This document shows, one piece after another, positions 7,820 through 16,150 of a DNA stretch of 64,000 bases. Under the pieces are notes generated by a model. That model did not search any database. It was not told the origin of the DNA and saw nothing but the letters and a program-made list of their open reading frames with translations. A program made the position numbers and the translations under genes. This DNA comes from Halobacteriovorax marinus SJ (GTDB lineage: Bacteria; Bdellovibrionota; Bacteriovoracia; Bacteriovoracales; Bacteriovoracaceae), in the NCBI RefSeq assembly GCF_000210915.2, contig NC_016620.1, positions 1,054,001 through 1,118,000 of the forward strand, in the 5' to 3' direction. The number at the start of each line of letters is the position of its first letter. The first letter of the stretch is position 1.

Positions 7820-8716
7820 TTGAAAAAGTTAATTTATATATTAGTATTCATCATCACATCATGTTCTACTTCCCAAAAAGTCACTCAATTGAGTGAGCAG
7901 GAAAAAGAGCTAGAGTCGATTAAATTTCCAAAGCCTTTACATACAACTATTGAAAACGGTGCTGTAAAAAAAGCGCAGTTTATTTATCCGTTTCAAAGAA
8001 TTAAGGCTTCTCTCTTTTGTGGTGGACATGAGATTGCACTGGGGACACCTAAGGATGGACTAGCAACAGTCTATATCTCTTCATCAAGACATAAGACAGA
8101 GGGAAATATTTGGTGTGAGTACCGCTTTAACTTAGGGAAAGTTGAAAAGAAAATCCCTGTTGCCAAGTATTCAATTGTAAATGCGAATTACCCTTTAAGA
8201 AAGTTAACGGTACCTAAAAAGTACGCCAAGCTTAGCGATGAAGCTATTGAGAGATGGAAGAGAGAAAGTGCGCATATGGAGAAGGTGTATGCAGAAGTTA
8301 TAACTGACCACGCTCTCTTTGATTCTCCCTTTAAGAAGCCTCTAAACTCTAAGATCACGGCTAAGTATGGCTCCAAAAGACTTTTCAATGATATGAAGCA
8401 CTCTTGGCACTCTGGAATTGATTTTAGGGCCCGTATTGGAACTAAGATTCCATCAGCAAATAGAGGTAAAGTAATATTGGCCAGAGATCATTTCTTTACA
8501 GGTAAAACAGTGATTATCGATCACGGTATGGGAATTCTCACTATGTACTGTCATTTAAGTAAGTTTAAAGTGGTTGAGGGAGATATTATACCAAAGGGTG
8601 GAATCATTGCCCTGTCTGGAAATACAGGGCGCTCAAGCGGTCCTCATCTACATTGGGGAGTGAGAGTGAATGGCCATTGGGTTAATGGATTCACTCTACT
8701 CAATGAGGGAATTTAG
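7820..8716 (+). CDS. M23-family murein endopeptidase lipoprotein
   Basis: The start is a TTG with AGGAG 6 bases upstream. The signal ends in a lipobox (FIITSC, Cys15). The C-terminal ~110 residues are an M23 (LytM) domain: HSGIDFRA gives the His and Asp zinc ligands, and GPHLHWGVRVNG gives the HxH motif. HGMGILTMYCHL, between them, carries the remaining conserved His. An N-terminal region of ~150 residues precedes it. With all zinc ligands present it should cleave peptidoglycan cross-bridges, anchored in the inner or outer membrane. It overlaps the convergent YdcZ-type gene by 4 bp, sharing a TTAG. Confidence 0.9.
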   Translation: MKKLIYILVFIITSCSTSQKVTQLSEQEKELESIKFPKPLHTTIENGAVKKAQFIYPFQRIKASLFCGGHEIALGTPKDGLATVYISSSRHKTEGNIWCEYRFNLGKVEKKIPVAKYSIVNANYPLRKLTVPKKYAKLSDEAIERWKRESAHMEKVYAEVITDHALFDSPFKKPLNSKITAKYGSKRLFNDMKHSWHSGIDFRARIGTKIPSANRGKVILARDHFFTGKTVIIDHGMGILTMYCHLSKFKVVEGDIIPKGGIIALSGNTGRSSGPHLHWGVRVNGHWVNGFTLLNEGI

Positions 8717-9159
8717 TATTTTACAACTAGAAATGTTCCTGCAAATAAAAGGACTGCTCCACCAAGTCGGTATAGATTTATTGGCTTAATTGGCAGTCCT
8801 AGAACTCCATAATGATCTAGAATTAAACTCATTAATAATTGACCAGCAATAATAAGTGAAATCCAAGCTGTTGATCCAATCTTTGGAACTGCGATAATCG
8901 CGGCAAAGACAAAGCAACTTCCAAGTAGCCCCCCTGTAAGTAGAAAGGGGTTTACAGACGCTAGGTTTGCAATAGATGGAAACTTCACTGGGCCAAAGAG
9001 CATAAATAATAGAAAGACTAAAAAACCACCAGTAAAAGAAATGAAGGCCGCAATAAGTGGGTGACCAATTTCTGATGAAAGCTTAGAGTTAATGATGGCC
9101 TGAAAGGGAACTAAGAGTCCTGCACAGATACCAAGAATTGAAAAATATACTTTATACAT
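8713..9159 (-). CDS. DMT-family small membrane transporter (YdcZ/DUF606 type)
   Basis: The 148-residue protein has five hydrophobic segments and the family landmarks: GLLVPFQAIINSKLSSEIGHP at the start, ending in KLSSEIG then AAFISFTGGF, a central GGLLGSCFVFAAI, and a final RLGGAVLLFAGTFLV. This is the five-helix half-size branch of the drug/metabolite transporters, whose members probably dimerise; substrates are largely unknown. Single-gene unit, convergent with the M23 gene. Confidence 0.85.
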   Translation of the reverse strand: MYKVYFSILGICAGLLVPFQAIINSKLSSEIGHPLIAAFISFTGGFLVFLLFMLFGPVKFPSIANLASVNPFLLTGGLLGSCFVFAAIIAVPKIGSTAWISLIIAGQLLMSLILDHYGVLGLPIKPINLYRLGGAVLLFAGTFLVVKY

Positions 9160-9269
9160 TTGTTATCCTTTTTTATTGATTCTTTTTGAGTTTGGAAGCT
9201 AGAGATACAATACTTCTTGCTTCTAGTAAAAGTTATGAGAAAATATAGTTATAATTTTCCGGAGTTTAA

Positions 9270-10385
9270 ATGTCTATTAATCTAATTCTACTCTCACTAA
9301 TAATTATTGCACTAGGAATTATTATTCATAAGCTTTACTTTAAACATGACTCGTTTGATGTCAGAGAGAGCCTCTATCAATTTAAAGAGCAGTTAATTGA
9401 AAAATTCAGTAACGATACTTTAGAGAGACAAGCTGGTCTCGATAGATTTAAAGATGACTTATTAGAAAAACAGCAAAAGAGTATGCTGGAGTTGAGTAAG
9501 GTTATTGAGTCGAGGTTAGATGCAATTTCGTCAAAGGTTCAAGAGAATTTAGAAAAAGGCTTTAAGAAATCAAATGAAACTTTTCAAGGCGTAATTGAAA
9601 GACTTGCTAAAATAGATGAAGCCCAAAAGAAAATAGAGTCACTATCAACGAATGTTGTTTCTCTACAAGATGTACTGACGGATAAGAAGAGTCGTGGGAT
9701 TTTTGGTGAAGTTCAACTAGGGAATCTTTTGAGTTCAGTCTTTGGTGAGAGAAATGAAAAAGTTTATAAGACTCAGTACTCTCTTAGTAATGGAAAGATT
9801 GTTGATGCTGCTCTATTTCTTCCCGAGCCAATTGGTTTAATTTGTGTAGATTCTAAGTTTCCTCTAGAAAATTATAAGAGACTTGTAGATGCTACGAACG
9901 ATGAAGCTTCTAAAGCTCTCTATGCTAAAGAGTTTTCAAAGAATGTTAAAAAGCATATCGATGATATTGCGAATAAATATATTATTACAAATGAAACAGC
10001 AGATCAGGCTATTCTCTTTCTTCCTGCAGAGGCCATCTTCGCAGAGATTCACGCCTATCACAGCGATATTGTAGAATATGCAAATCAAAAGAAAATCTGG
10101 CTCTCGTCTCCGACAACTTTCTTAGCGACTCTTACTACAGTTCAAAGTGTCTTATTAAACCTTGAGAGAAATAAGTATATGTCGGTCATGCATGAAGAGA
10201 TTAATAAGTTAGGAGAAGAGTTTGGGCGCTATGAGCAGAGATGGAATAAGCTCGCAAAACATCTTGGAACAGTGAATAAGGATGTAGAGGATATCCATAT
10301 TACAACTGGGAAGATAAGCGGTCGCTTTCAAAAAATTATGACTGTAGATATTGAGAATAACGAATTTTTGCCAGGCAGGGACTAG
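9270..10385 (+). CDS. rmuC: RmuC family DNA recombination protein
   Basis: 371 residues: one N-terminal membrane helix (LILLSLIIIALGIIIHKLYF), a coiled-coil stretch up to about residue 135, then the RmuC nuclease-like domain (SRGIFGEVQLGNLLSSVFG, KIVDAALFLPE, LICVDSKFPLENYKRLVDA, AILFLPAEAIFAEIH). E. coli RmuC limits inversion at short inverted repeats; the domain belongs to the PD-(D/E)xK-like group, here with D-A-A in VDAALF and DSK in VDSKF. Ordinary length. CCGGAG lies before the ATG. The following 45-codon gene could be in the same transcript. Confidence 0.93.
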   Translation: MSINLILLSLIIIALGIIIHKLYFKHDSFDVRESLYQFKEQLIEKFSNDTLERQAGLDRFKDDLLEKQQKSMLELSKVIESRLDAISSKVQENLEKGFKKSNETFQGVIERLAKIDEAQKKIESLSTNVVSLQDVLTDKKSRGIFGEVQLGNLLSSVFGERNEKVYKTQYSLSNGKIVDAALFLPEPIGLICVDSKFPLENYKRLVDATNDEASKALYAKEFSKNVKKHIDDIANKYIITNETADQAILFLPAEAIFAEIHAYHSDIVEYANQKKIWLSSPTTFLATLTTVQSVLLNLERNKYMSVMHEEINKLGEEFGRYEQRWNKLAKHLGTVNKDVEDIHITTGKISGRFQKIMTVDIENNEFLPGRD

Positions 10386-10442
10386 TCTGGCCATAAATTT
10401 TAGGCTATACTGATCGCAATTCTATAAAATTTGGAGAAAAAA

Positions 10443-10580
10443 ATGAGCTTTGAAGTATTTGTTGCGATATGTCTAGTAGGTTGTTGGGCAATGTTTCCAA
10501 TTTCACTAATTATAGCTTCTAAGACTTTTGACGATGATATCATTGGTGGTGGACACCACGATCACGACGACGCTCACTAA
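10443..10580 (+). CDS. 45-residue single-helix membrane protein with His/Asp-rich tail
   Basis: A short gene with TTGGAG 7 bases before ATG and a strong terminator just after its stop. The product starts MSFEVFVAICLVGCWAMFPI, continues as one hydrophobic helix (about residues 5-26), and ends in GGGHHDHDDAH. The helix has two cysteines. The last 20 residues hold three consecutive Asp and then four His and three Asp, the kind of sequence that binds Zn, Ni or Cu. I know no family. A clean ribosome site, sensible amphipathic layout and own terminator argue that it is real. Confidence 0.65.
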   Translation: MSFEVFVAICLVGCWAMFPISLIIASKTFDDDIIGGGHHDHDDAH

Positions 10581-10607
10581 GACTCATACATAAATTTAAT
10601 TTTATTG

Positions 10608-10636
10608 GCCCACTTTACTAGTGGGCTTTTTATTTT
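10608..10636. terminator. Bidirectional terminator between the small membrane gene and the response regulator
   Basis: GCCCACT (10608-10614) / AGTGGGC (10620-10626), loop TTACT, followed by TTTTTATTTT on the plus strand. The convergent gene's stop is within the T run, so the stem can end both transcripts. Confidence 0.85.
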
Positions 10637-11010
10637 GCTGAATTCAATATTTTAGCAACCAGGGCCGGAAGTATTTTTGGATTAAATGGCTTAGGTAAAA
10701 GCATAATATTCTTGAGGGACTTGAGCTTTATATCGTAATTTTCAAGCTCTCCAGTCATTAAGAGCACAGGAGGACCTCCTGCACTAATAATTTCATTCGC
10801 AAGTTTTATCCCATCTTTCTTAGGCATATTTAAATCGGTAATTACGAGACTGAAATTTTGATTCTTCATCTTTAGACTTGCTTCAAGGCCATCGGCGGCC
10901 TCTACAACACTATAGCCGTCTGAACTCAATAGCTCGGCCATTGATGATCTTATTCCTCTATCATCATCAACTAGAAGTATTTGTAGAGAGTCTTTTTTCT
11001 TTGTATTCAT
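10630..11010 (-). CDS. Single-domain CheY-like response regulator
   Basis: Starting at the ATG with AAAGG 7 bases upstream (MNTKKKD), the protein has 126 residues and is only a receiver domain. Acidic pocket D15-D17, phosphoacceptor D59 in VITDLNMPKKDG, Thr in LLMTGE, and the conserved Lys in LLPKPF are all present. There is no output domain, so it must act by protein-protein contact, for example in a phosphorelay or on the motor. No histidine kinase lies nearby. Confidence 0.92.
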   Translation of the reverse strand: MNTKKKDSLQILLVDDDRGIRSSMAELLSSDGYSVVEAADGLEASLKMKNQNFSLVITDLNMPKKDGIKLANEIISAGGPPVLLMTGELENYDIKLKSLKNIMLLPKPFNPKILPALVAKILNSAK

Positions 11011-11205
11011 ATTAAAACCTTTGGCCACTCAGTTGAGTAAGCCCTTAATATAAATGATCGGTGATAACCAGATTAAAGAATACTTAATTAAAACTTATGT
11101 CATTAAATATTCTTTAAATACAGATACTTAGCTGCTAATAAAAAACAAATTTGAGAGTGTAAAATTAGAGGAAATTAACCCAGATAATACCTAAAAGTGC
11201 CAACT

Positions 11206-11844
11206 TTAAAGTCTTTCATTGAGCCATTTTGCGAGGTCTCTAATTTCTGAGATATCTATTTCATGTCCCATGTCATACTCATTAAATTCAATATTTAAAG
11301 AGTGGGATTTAAGCCTCGTTACCTGATCCTGAACTTCATTAAAATCAATGGCCTGGTCATGAATCCCATGAGCTATGAAAATTGGTGTTTCACGGTGGAT
11401 TTCTTTTTCTTGGACACCCATCTTATCGAGATAGATTCTAGGGCTTAGGCCTATGACGCCTGCGAACTTTCTCTCCATTGATAGGAAGGTATGGAGTGCA
11501 ATACACCCGCCTTGTGAGAAACCACAAATGAAAATATCTTCATCTTGATATCCCTTTGCTTGAAGTTCATCAATTAGTCGCTCAAGCATCTCAATAGAGT
11601 TTAGAATTCCATCTCTTGGCTCAGCTGGTGGTAAGTCGTACCAAGAAAATCCAAAGTAGTAAGGAGTAGGGGCATTGATCAGGAGATAGTCTAGTCCTGT
11701 GAGATTTACTTCTAGAGCAAAGTCTTTATAGGAAGCCTTATGGTCTCCAAGTCCATGCATAACAATCATGATCTTGCTTGAGGACTTTGGTCCATTAAAT
11801 TTAGCAGGCAAAAATGTACTTTCAAAAATTTTAGATGAAATCAT
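11206..11844 (-). CDS. Phospholipase/carboxylesterase-type serine hydrolase
   Basis: The 212-residue alpha/beta hydrolase has VMHGLGDHKASY (oxyanion region), nucleophile S110 in ICGFSQGGCIA, acid D163 in AHGIHDQAI and base H194 in YDMGHEID. Length and motifs match the cytosolic carboxylesterase/acyl-protein thioesterase family (PF02230). There is no signal peptide. The substrate could be short acyl esters or lysophospholipid. Single-gene unit; the 177 bases between it and the response regulator hold nothing I recognise. Confidence 0.88.
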   Translation of the reverse strand: MISSKIFESTFLPAKFNGPKSSSKIMIVMHGLGDHKASYKDFALEVNLTGLDYLLINAPTPYYFGFSWYDLPPAEPRDGILNSIEMLERLIDELQAKGYQDEDIFICGFSQGGCIALHTFLSMERKFAGVIGLSPRIYLDKMGVQEKEIHRETPIFIAHGIHDQAIDFNEVQDQVTRLKSHSLNIEFNEYDMGHEIDISEIRDLAKWLNERL

Positions 11845-11983
11845 ATTTAGATTTTTACCAATTTAGGCGAAGAGATACAAGTCACGGGGGGACAGTGTTG
11901 CCTCGTGGCGTTAAAAATGAAATTTAGTTATAATTACTACGTGTCCGTTTAAATAGGATCAATACAATCATGGAGGTACTAGA

Positions 11984-12598
11984 GTGTACGAATTACTAAA
12001 AACTGAATGGAGAGAAGAACCTGTAAAAGCAATTAGAAAAGAAGGTTACGTTCCAGGTGTAGTATACGGAAAAGGGATTGAGTCAGTGAACTTTAAAGTT
12101 CCATCAATTGCTATTAGAAAGTTTCTACATCATTCAGGAAAAGTTTTTGAAGTAGAAGTAGCAGGAAGAGGGAAGCACCTTGTTTCTCTTGATAATGTTC
12201 AGTGGGATCATATGGGAGATAGAATGCTTCACGTATCATTCCATAAGATTTCTGCAAATGAGAAAACTACAGTTACACTTCCAATTCACTTTGAAGGTGA
12301 AGCTGCTGGTAAGAAAGAAGGTGGAGTTGTTCACCACGTACTTCACGAAGTTGAAGTTACAGGACTACCAGGAGATATCCCTGAATTTATTTCTGTAGAT
12401 ATTACTGCTCTTGGAATGCATGGACACTTTTCACTAAAAGATATTCCATGTCCAAAAGGATTAGAGTGGGCACATGATGTAGAAGCAAACGTTGTTTCAT
12501 GTCATCCACCTAAAGTTGAAGTTGTTGCAGAGGAAACAACAGATGTTACAGAAGAAGTTGTGGCAGAAGTTGAATCTGAAGAGCAAGAAGCTGCTTAA
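11984..12598 (+). CDS. rplY: Ribosomal protein L25/Ctc (bL25)
   Basis: 204 residues starting at GTG behind a strong GGAGG. The N-terminal ~90 residues are the 5S-rRNA-binding L25 domain (KAIRKEGYVPGVVYGKG, VPSIAIRKFLHHSGKVFEV, LVSLDNVQWDHMGDRMLHVSF). The C-terminal TL5/Ctc domain follows (VTLPIHFEGEAAGKKEGG, EVEVTGLPGDIPEFISVDI), ending in a Glu/Val-rich tail. This is the long form typical of non-enteric bacteria. It is followed by an intrinsic terminator, which lies inside the next reading frame. Confidence 0.95.
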   Translation: MYELLKTEWREEPVKAIRKEGYVPGVVYGKGIESVNFKVPSIAIRKFLHHSGKVFEVEVAGRGKHLVSLDNVQWDHMGDRMLHVSFHKISANEKTTVTLPIHFEGEAAGKKEGGVVHHVLHEVEVTGLPGDIPEFISVDITALGMHGHFSLKDIPCPKGLEWAHDVEANVVSCHPPKVEVVAEETTDVTEEVVAEVESEEQEAA

Positions 12599-14051
12599 TC
12601 AATTTTTAAAAATTAATAATTGGCCCAAGTATTCATTACTTGGGCTTCTTTTTATCTACTCATTTAATATTCATTCAAACTTAATAAATAGAAACGTAAC
12701 TAAGTTTAGTTGGGTTCCAGACACTGAGAAGCCTTTTTCTGGAAAGTGTTACGAGTACGATATCGAAACAGGTGGAAAGTCGTTCCAAGCAGTAGTGAGT
12801 AAGAGTAAGTGCAAGCCGGAGCAAACGACTTATCATTGGGTTCCTAGTGAGCGCGGTGTAGGAGGGAAGTGCTTTGAGGTTGATTTAGAAACAAAGGGGT
12901 CTAAGTATGCTTCTATAAGCTCTGCCAGTAATTGTGTTACTGAGAATGTGTCCTACGTATGGGAGCAAACATCACAGATGAGTGGTGAGTGTTATCAAAT
13001 TGATGGCAACTTAAAAAAGAAAACGAGTAAGAATCTTTGCTCAAAGAATAAAGTCGATCATTACTGGGTTGCAAGAGAGAATGGTTGGGGTGGAAAGTGT
13101 TACGCTGTAGATAGTGTGAATGGTCCCGCTGGATATATAGAAAGTGTTAAGGCCCAGAACTGTAGACCTGAGCAAGTTTTCTATAAATTAAATATGAAGA
13201 AAGAGGGAACTCAGGGCTATTGCTATGAAGTTGCTCTCGATGGTGGGGAGAGAGCTTATTCCAGAAGAGTGAGCCGAGAAGAATGTTTTACGAATCGATC
13301 TCCAGAATATATGTGGCAACGAGATGAGAGTGGAGTTGGTGGAGAGTGCCTTGAGGTAAGAAAGTCTGTTAATGCGAGAGTTTCAAGTAGACGAGTAGAT
13401 TTTAAGAATTGCATTGATTTTAAAACGGAATACTCCTTTAGAAGAAGCTCTAAAGTAGAGGGGGTTTGCTTATTGGTAGACTCTCTCACTCAAGGTGAGA
13501 AGTTCTCGGTAGGAGTGGTTAAAAGAAATTGTAGAGAGCAAGTAAAAGATCTTCAAACGACCCTTATGCAAGGCCCAGACGGATCACCAATTTGTGTTGA
13601 AAGTGATGTGCAAACTGGTGGGAATAAGTACGTAAGTAGAGTCGCAAATAAATTCTGTGAGGATGTTCAGAAGAAGCCAACCTGGATCTTAGATGAATCA
13701 GGGTGGAGTGGTAAGTGTGTTGAGAGAAGAGTCTTAGGAAGTATTGAAAGAGATAAGTTGATTAATAAAGAGTTATGTCGACCAAAGTCTACTAAAGCTG
13801 TCTGGCATAACTTTAGTAAGCTAAAGGGCAGATGTTTTGATGTCGATTCCAAACAAGGACCCAGTGGTTTTGTAAAAGAGACCTCGCTAAAGCATTGTGC
13901 ACCTAAGAGGTATAAGTATATTTTCTATAGGCATAAAGAAGAGGCCGCAGGGAATTGTTACCTTGTTGATAGGGAAACTTCTGGCGAGAAGTTTAATAAG
14001 GTTGTAGGACTCAAGAAATGTAGGGAGAACCTTTATAAGGTTCCCGACTAG
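12543..14051 (+). CDS. Exported protein of 11 tandem two-cysteine repeats
   Basis: About 450 residues consist of 11 repeats of 36-45 residues with the pattern aromatic-x-W, ~8 residues, G-G-K-C-Y-E-V-D, x-T-G-G, Y/F, V, then a second Cys (for example GVGGKCFEVDLETKG, GWGGKCYAVDSVNGP, EAAGNCYLVDRETSG). Nearly every repeat has exactly two Cys, so one disulfide each is likely. A hydrophobic stretch (WPKYSLLGLLFIYSFNIHS) immediately before looks like a signal peptide, so the product is probably exported. The start is uncertain: in-frame ATGs at 12492 and 12543 lie inside rplY (the latter has AGAGGA 8 bases upstream), while CTG 12591 and ATT 12612 would give a normal-length signal. I know no named family. 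Its last 4 bp overlap the convergent lipoprotein gene. Confidence 0.7.
   Translation: MLQKKLWQKLNLKSKKLLNQFLKINNWPKYSLLGLLFIYSFNIHSNLINRNVTKFSWVPDTEKPFSGKCYEYDIETGGKSFQAVVSKSKCKPEQTTYHWVPSERGVGGKCFEVDLETKGSKYASISSASNCVTENVSYVWEQTSQMSGECYQIDGNLKKKTSKNLCSKNKVDHYWVARENGWGGKCYAVDSVNGPAGYIESVKAQNCRPEQVFYKLNMKKEGTQGYCYEVALDGGERAYSRRVSREECFTNRSPEYMWQRDESGVGGECLEVRKSVNARVSSRRVDFKNCIDFKTEYSFRRSSKVEGVCLLVDSLTQGEKFSVGVVKRNCREQVKDLQTTLMQGPDGSPICVESDVQTGGNKYVSRVANKFCEDVQKKPTWILDESGWSGKCVERRVLGSIERDKLINKELCRPKSTKAVWHNFSKLKGRCFDVDSKQGPSGFVKETSLKHCAPKRYKYIFYRHKEEAAGNCYLVDRETSGEKFNKVVGLKKCRENLYKVPD
12623..12651 (+). terminator. rplY terminator located inside the signal-peptide codons of the next gene
   Basis: Perfect 9-bp stem GCCCAAGTA (12623-12631) / TACTTGGGC (12637-12645), loop TTCAT, then TTCTTTTT. 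The same bases encode WPKYSLLGLLF in the frame of the Cys-repeat protein. Confidence 0.8.
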
Positions 14052-14578
14052 ATTCCGAATCCACTTATGAGTGGAGATTTATCGTAGAGGAAAAGCTCTG
14101 TTAGATAGGCGTTCTTTTGTGAAACATAATCTGCTGAGCTAGGAATAACAGGATTCATAATTGATAATTTATAAGTATGAGTTCCTTTTGCTCTTTTTTC
14201 AGTATCGTGATCTCTTCCAAGACGACAATGTCCTAGTTCATGGAAGATCATAATTTCTTTTTGTCTTGAATCAGTAGATTGCCACCAACTCTTTTTAATA
14301 AATATTTCTTTTGTTCCATCACTATAAGTATTGCAAACACCATCATATTCTTCATTCGTAGTGTCTCCAAAATTAATTGGAATATCTCCAACTTTAAAAT
14401 TCTCTTCACCTAAGTTCTTTGCTGCTTCTTCTTCAAATTTCTTTATATATGAATCAAAAACGCTCGCGCTAACAGCATACTGTTTTGTACCCTCAAGGTA
14501 TTGTGCGTGCTTAGAATTTTTCTTTACTCCACAGCTCGTCATTAATAAGACAAGCGAGAATAGTGTGATAACTCTCAT
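14048..14578 (-). CDS. Lipoprotein zinc metallopeptidase (metzincin-like)
   Basis: 176 residues; the signal ends in a lipobox (VLLMTSC, Cys16). The motif HELGHCRLGRDHD gives H113, E114, H117 and a third His at 124, one residue further than in the classical metzincin HExxHxxGxxH. SIMNP at 139-143 is a plausible Met-turn. These features suggest an extracytoplasmic zinc peptidase anchored to the envelope. The family is not one I can name with certainty, but similar HELGHC proteins occur in Bdellovibrio-like and Bacteroidetes genomes. Convergent, with 4-bp overlap, to the Cys-repeat gene. Confidence 0.75.
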   Translation of the reverse strand: MRVITLFSLVLLMTSCGVKKNSKHAQYLEGTKQYAVSASVFDSYIKKFEEEAAKNLGEENFKVGDIPINFGDTTNEEYDGVCNTYSDGTKEIFIKKSWWQSTDSRQKEIMIFHELGHCRLGRDHDTEKRAKGTHTYKLSIMNPVIPSSADYVSQKNAYLTELFLYDKSPLISGFGI

Positions 14579-14766
14579 TTCATATCCCCTAAAAATTTGA
14601 ATACTATTTAAGAAGCAAGATCGTGGCCAAAATATACTGAGTAATATTAGAAGGTTAGAGGTCTATAAGTGTCTAAAAAGTAGACATAGTGAAGTATTTG
14701 TACATTGGGAAAGTGAATTGAAATGAGAGATTAAGACAGAGGTGATTAATACTTTGTAGTATAAAT

Positions 14767-14801
14767 GTGTCTGACAATTGATTTTACTCTTTGTCAGACA
14801 C
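14767..14801. other. Isolated 10-bp hairpin in a 248-bp intergenic region
   Basis: GTGTCTGACA (14767-14776) and TGTCAGACAC (14792-14801) pair perfectly around a 15-base loop. On the plus strand it is followed by ACTCTTTTT, so it resembles a terminator reading rightward, although no recognised gene precedes it there. On the minus strand it follows the 14827-15942 gene but the T run is weak. The rest of 14579-14766 shows nothing I recognise. Confidence 0.5.
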
Positions 14802-14826
14802 ACTCTTTTTGGTGATATATTAGGTA

Positions 14827-15942
14827 TTAGTTTTTGTCTAAAACTCTATTGAACTCTCTACTCAATCTACGTAACTCACTTCTCATATCTACTACAATAG
14901 ATGCACATGGAGTAGGGTGACTTTCAAAGTTAGACCCAGTATAATCAAGCCTCTTGTAAGCTAGGTTCTTATTTGCCTTAATCTCTTCAACAGTATTTAA
15001 TAGGAAAGAAAACTCATCTTGTATTTCGTAATCTGCTTTATAAAGTCTCAAGTGACTCTTTATAACTTCTCTAACACTTTGTAACCATTCTGTAGTCTCA
15101 GTTTCAACTCTGTTTGCATCACTACAAGCTAGGCTATTTTTGAGAAAGTGTTTTCTAAGATCGTCGTTAAATGGAAGACCTTTAGTAAAGTCTAGAATTC
15201 TTACTCTATCTCTTTCTATCGCAGAGGCATAGCGTTTAGAGTCTACTGTAAAATTATCATTACCTTCTGTAGAGCTTAGATACTTAAGAAGTCTTTCGTT
15301 TGTATCTTCTAATATACTTAGAACTTCACTTTTTTCTTTATCATAGTTAGTGAAAATTGCACCTGCTAGTAATTGTGGGTTTAGTTTAAAAAAGTCTGGA
15401 GTCGCTCTTACAACAGCTCTTAAGATTCTTTTTTCTTTAACACATTTTACATCGCGCTTTACATGATAATATCTATATTCCGATCTACTTTCTTCCTCTG
15501 TATTGAAGAAGAAAGAATAAACACCTTCTAGAGAAAAGCTACTAGCATAACTTTTCTTAACCCAGTATTTCTCAATTTCTTCTGTTTCTTCAGTGTTTAC
15601 AATAGCAAGTTCAGTACATAGCTTATCTTCTTCATATGACACAGAAGAGGAGAGAGCATCGAATGATTTAGTATTTTCTATAAAGTATTTATATGATGAA
15701 AGAGCCTGGTCCTTTAACTTTTCTTTATCAGAATCACTAAATCCAAAGAATGGACGCTCCATCCAAGATGAAGAGGCTACAATATTATTGTTTTTAGAAA
15801 GTATGCTTCTAATTAGGTCTGTATCATTTAGAGCACTCTCGATTGTTTCACTTAAAACATCTTTGTAAGAGTCGCTGATTGGTGCAGACATAGTATTACT
15901 CATTAGAACTAGGGCAGTAGCAATTTTAAAAAAATTCTTCAC
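14827..15942 (-). CDS. Secreted protein of unknown function
   Basis: 371 residues from a GTG start behind GGAGAA. The signal peptide is KNFFKIATALVLMSNTMSA. The mature chain is charged and mostly helical in character (many Glu, Lys, Ser), with five cysteines (DKLCTEL, DVKCVKE, SLACSDAN, TPCAS). No catalytic motif is visible and I do not recognise the family. It stands alone between two intergenic stretches. Likely periplasmic or released. Confidence 0.65.
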   Translation of the reverse strand: MKNFFKIATALVLMSNTMSAPISDSYKDVLSETIESALNDTDLIRSILSKNNNIVASSSWMERPFFGFSDSDKEKLKDQALSSYKYFIENTKSFDALSSSVSYEEDKLCTELAIVNTEETEEIEKYWVKKSYASSFSLEGVYSFFFNTEEESRSEYRYYHVKRDVKCVKEKRILRAVVRATPDFFKLNPQLLAGAIFTNYDKEKSEVLSILEDTNERLLKYLSSTEGNDNFTVDSKRYASAIERDRVRILDFTKGLPFNDDLRKHFLKNSLACSDANRVETETTEWLQSVREVIKSHLRLYKADYEIQDEFSFLLNTVEEIKANKNLAYKRLDYTGSNFESHPTPCASIVVDMRSELRRLSREFNRVLDKN

Positions 15943-16150
15943 AATTATTCTCCTATTGTTGAATTGCTTTTTGGTTTGTTTGAAAATGAATTGGGATGAT
16001 CTTAAGCTATTTCATAAAAAAAAATAGAGCTCGGGAAATGATTATAGAGCGTAAAGAAAAGTGATTAAATTTTAGACATAGGACATTTTTACCATAGTAC
16101 TCATTTAGTAAGGTATAATGTAAAAAAATATTCTTTAATAAGAGGTAAGG

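Noticed and set aside
12492-12598. Upstream extension of the Cys-repeat protein to ATG 12492
   Set aside because: It would lie entirely in rplY, adding a Lys/Gln-rich stretch that is just the other frame of the Glu-rich L25 tail.
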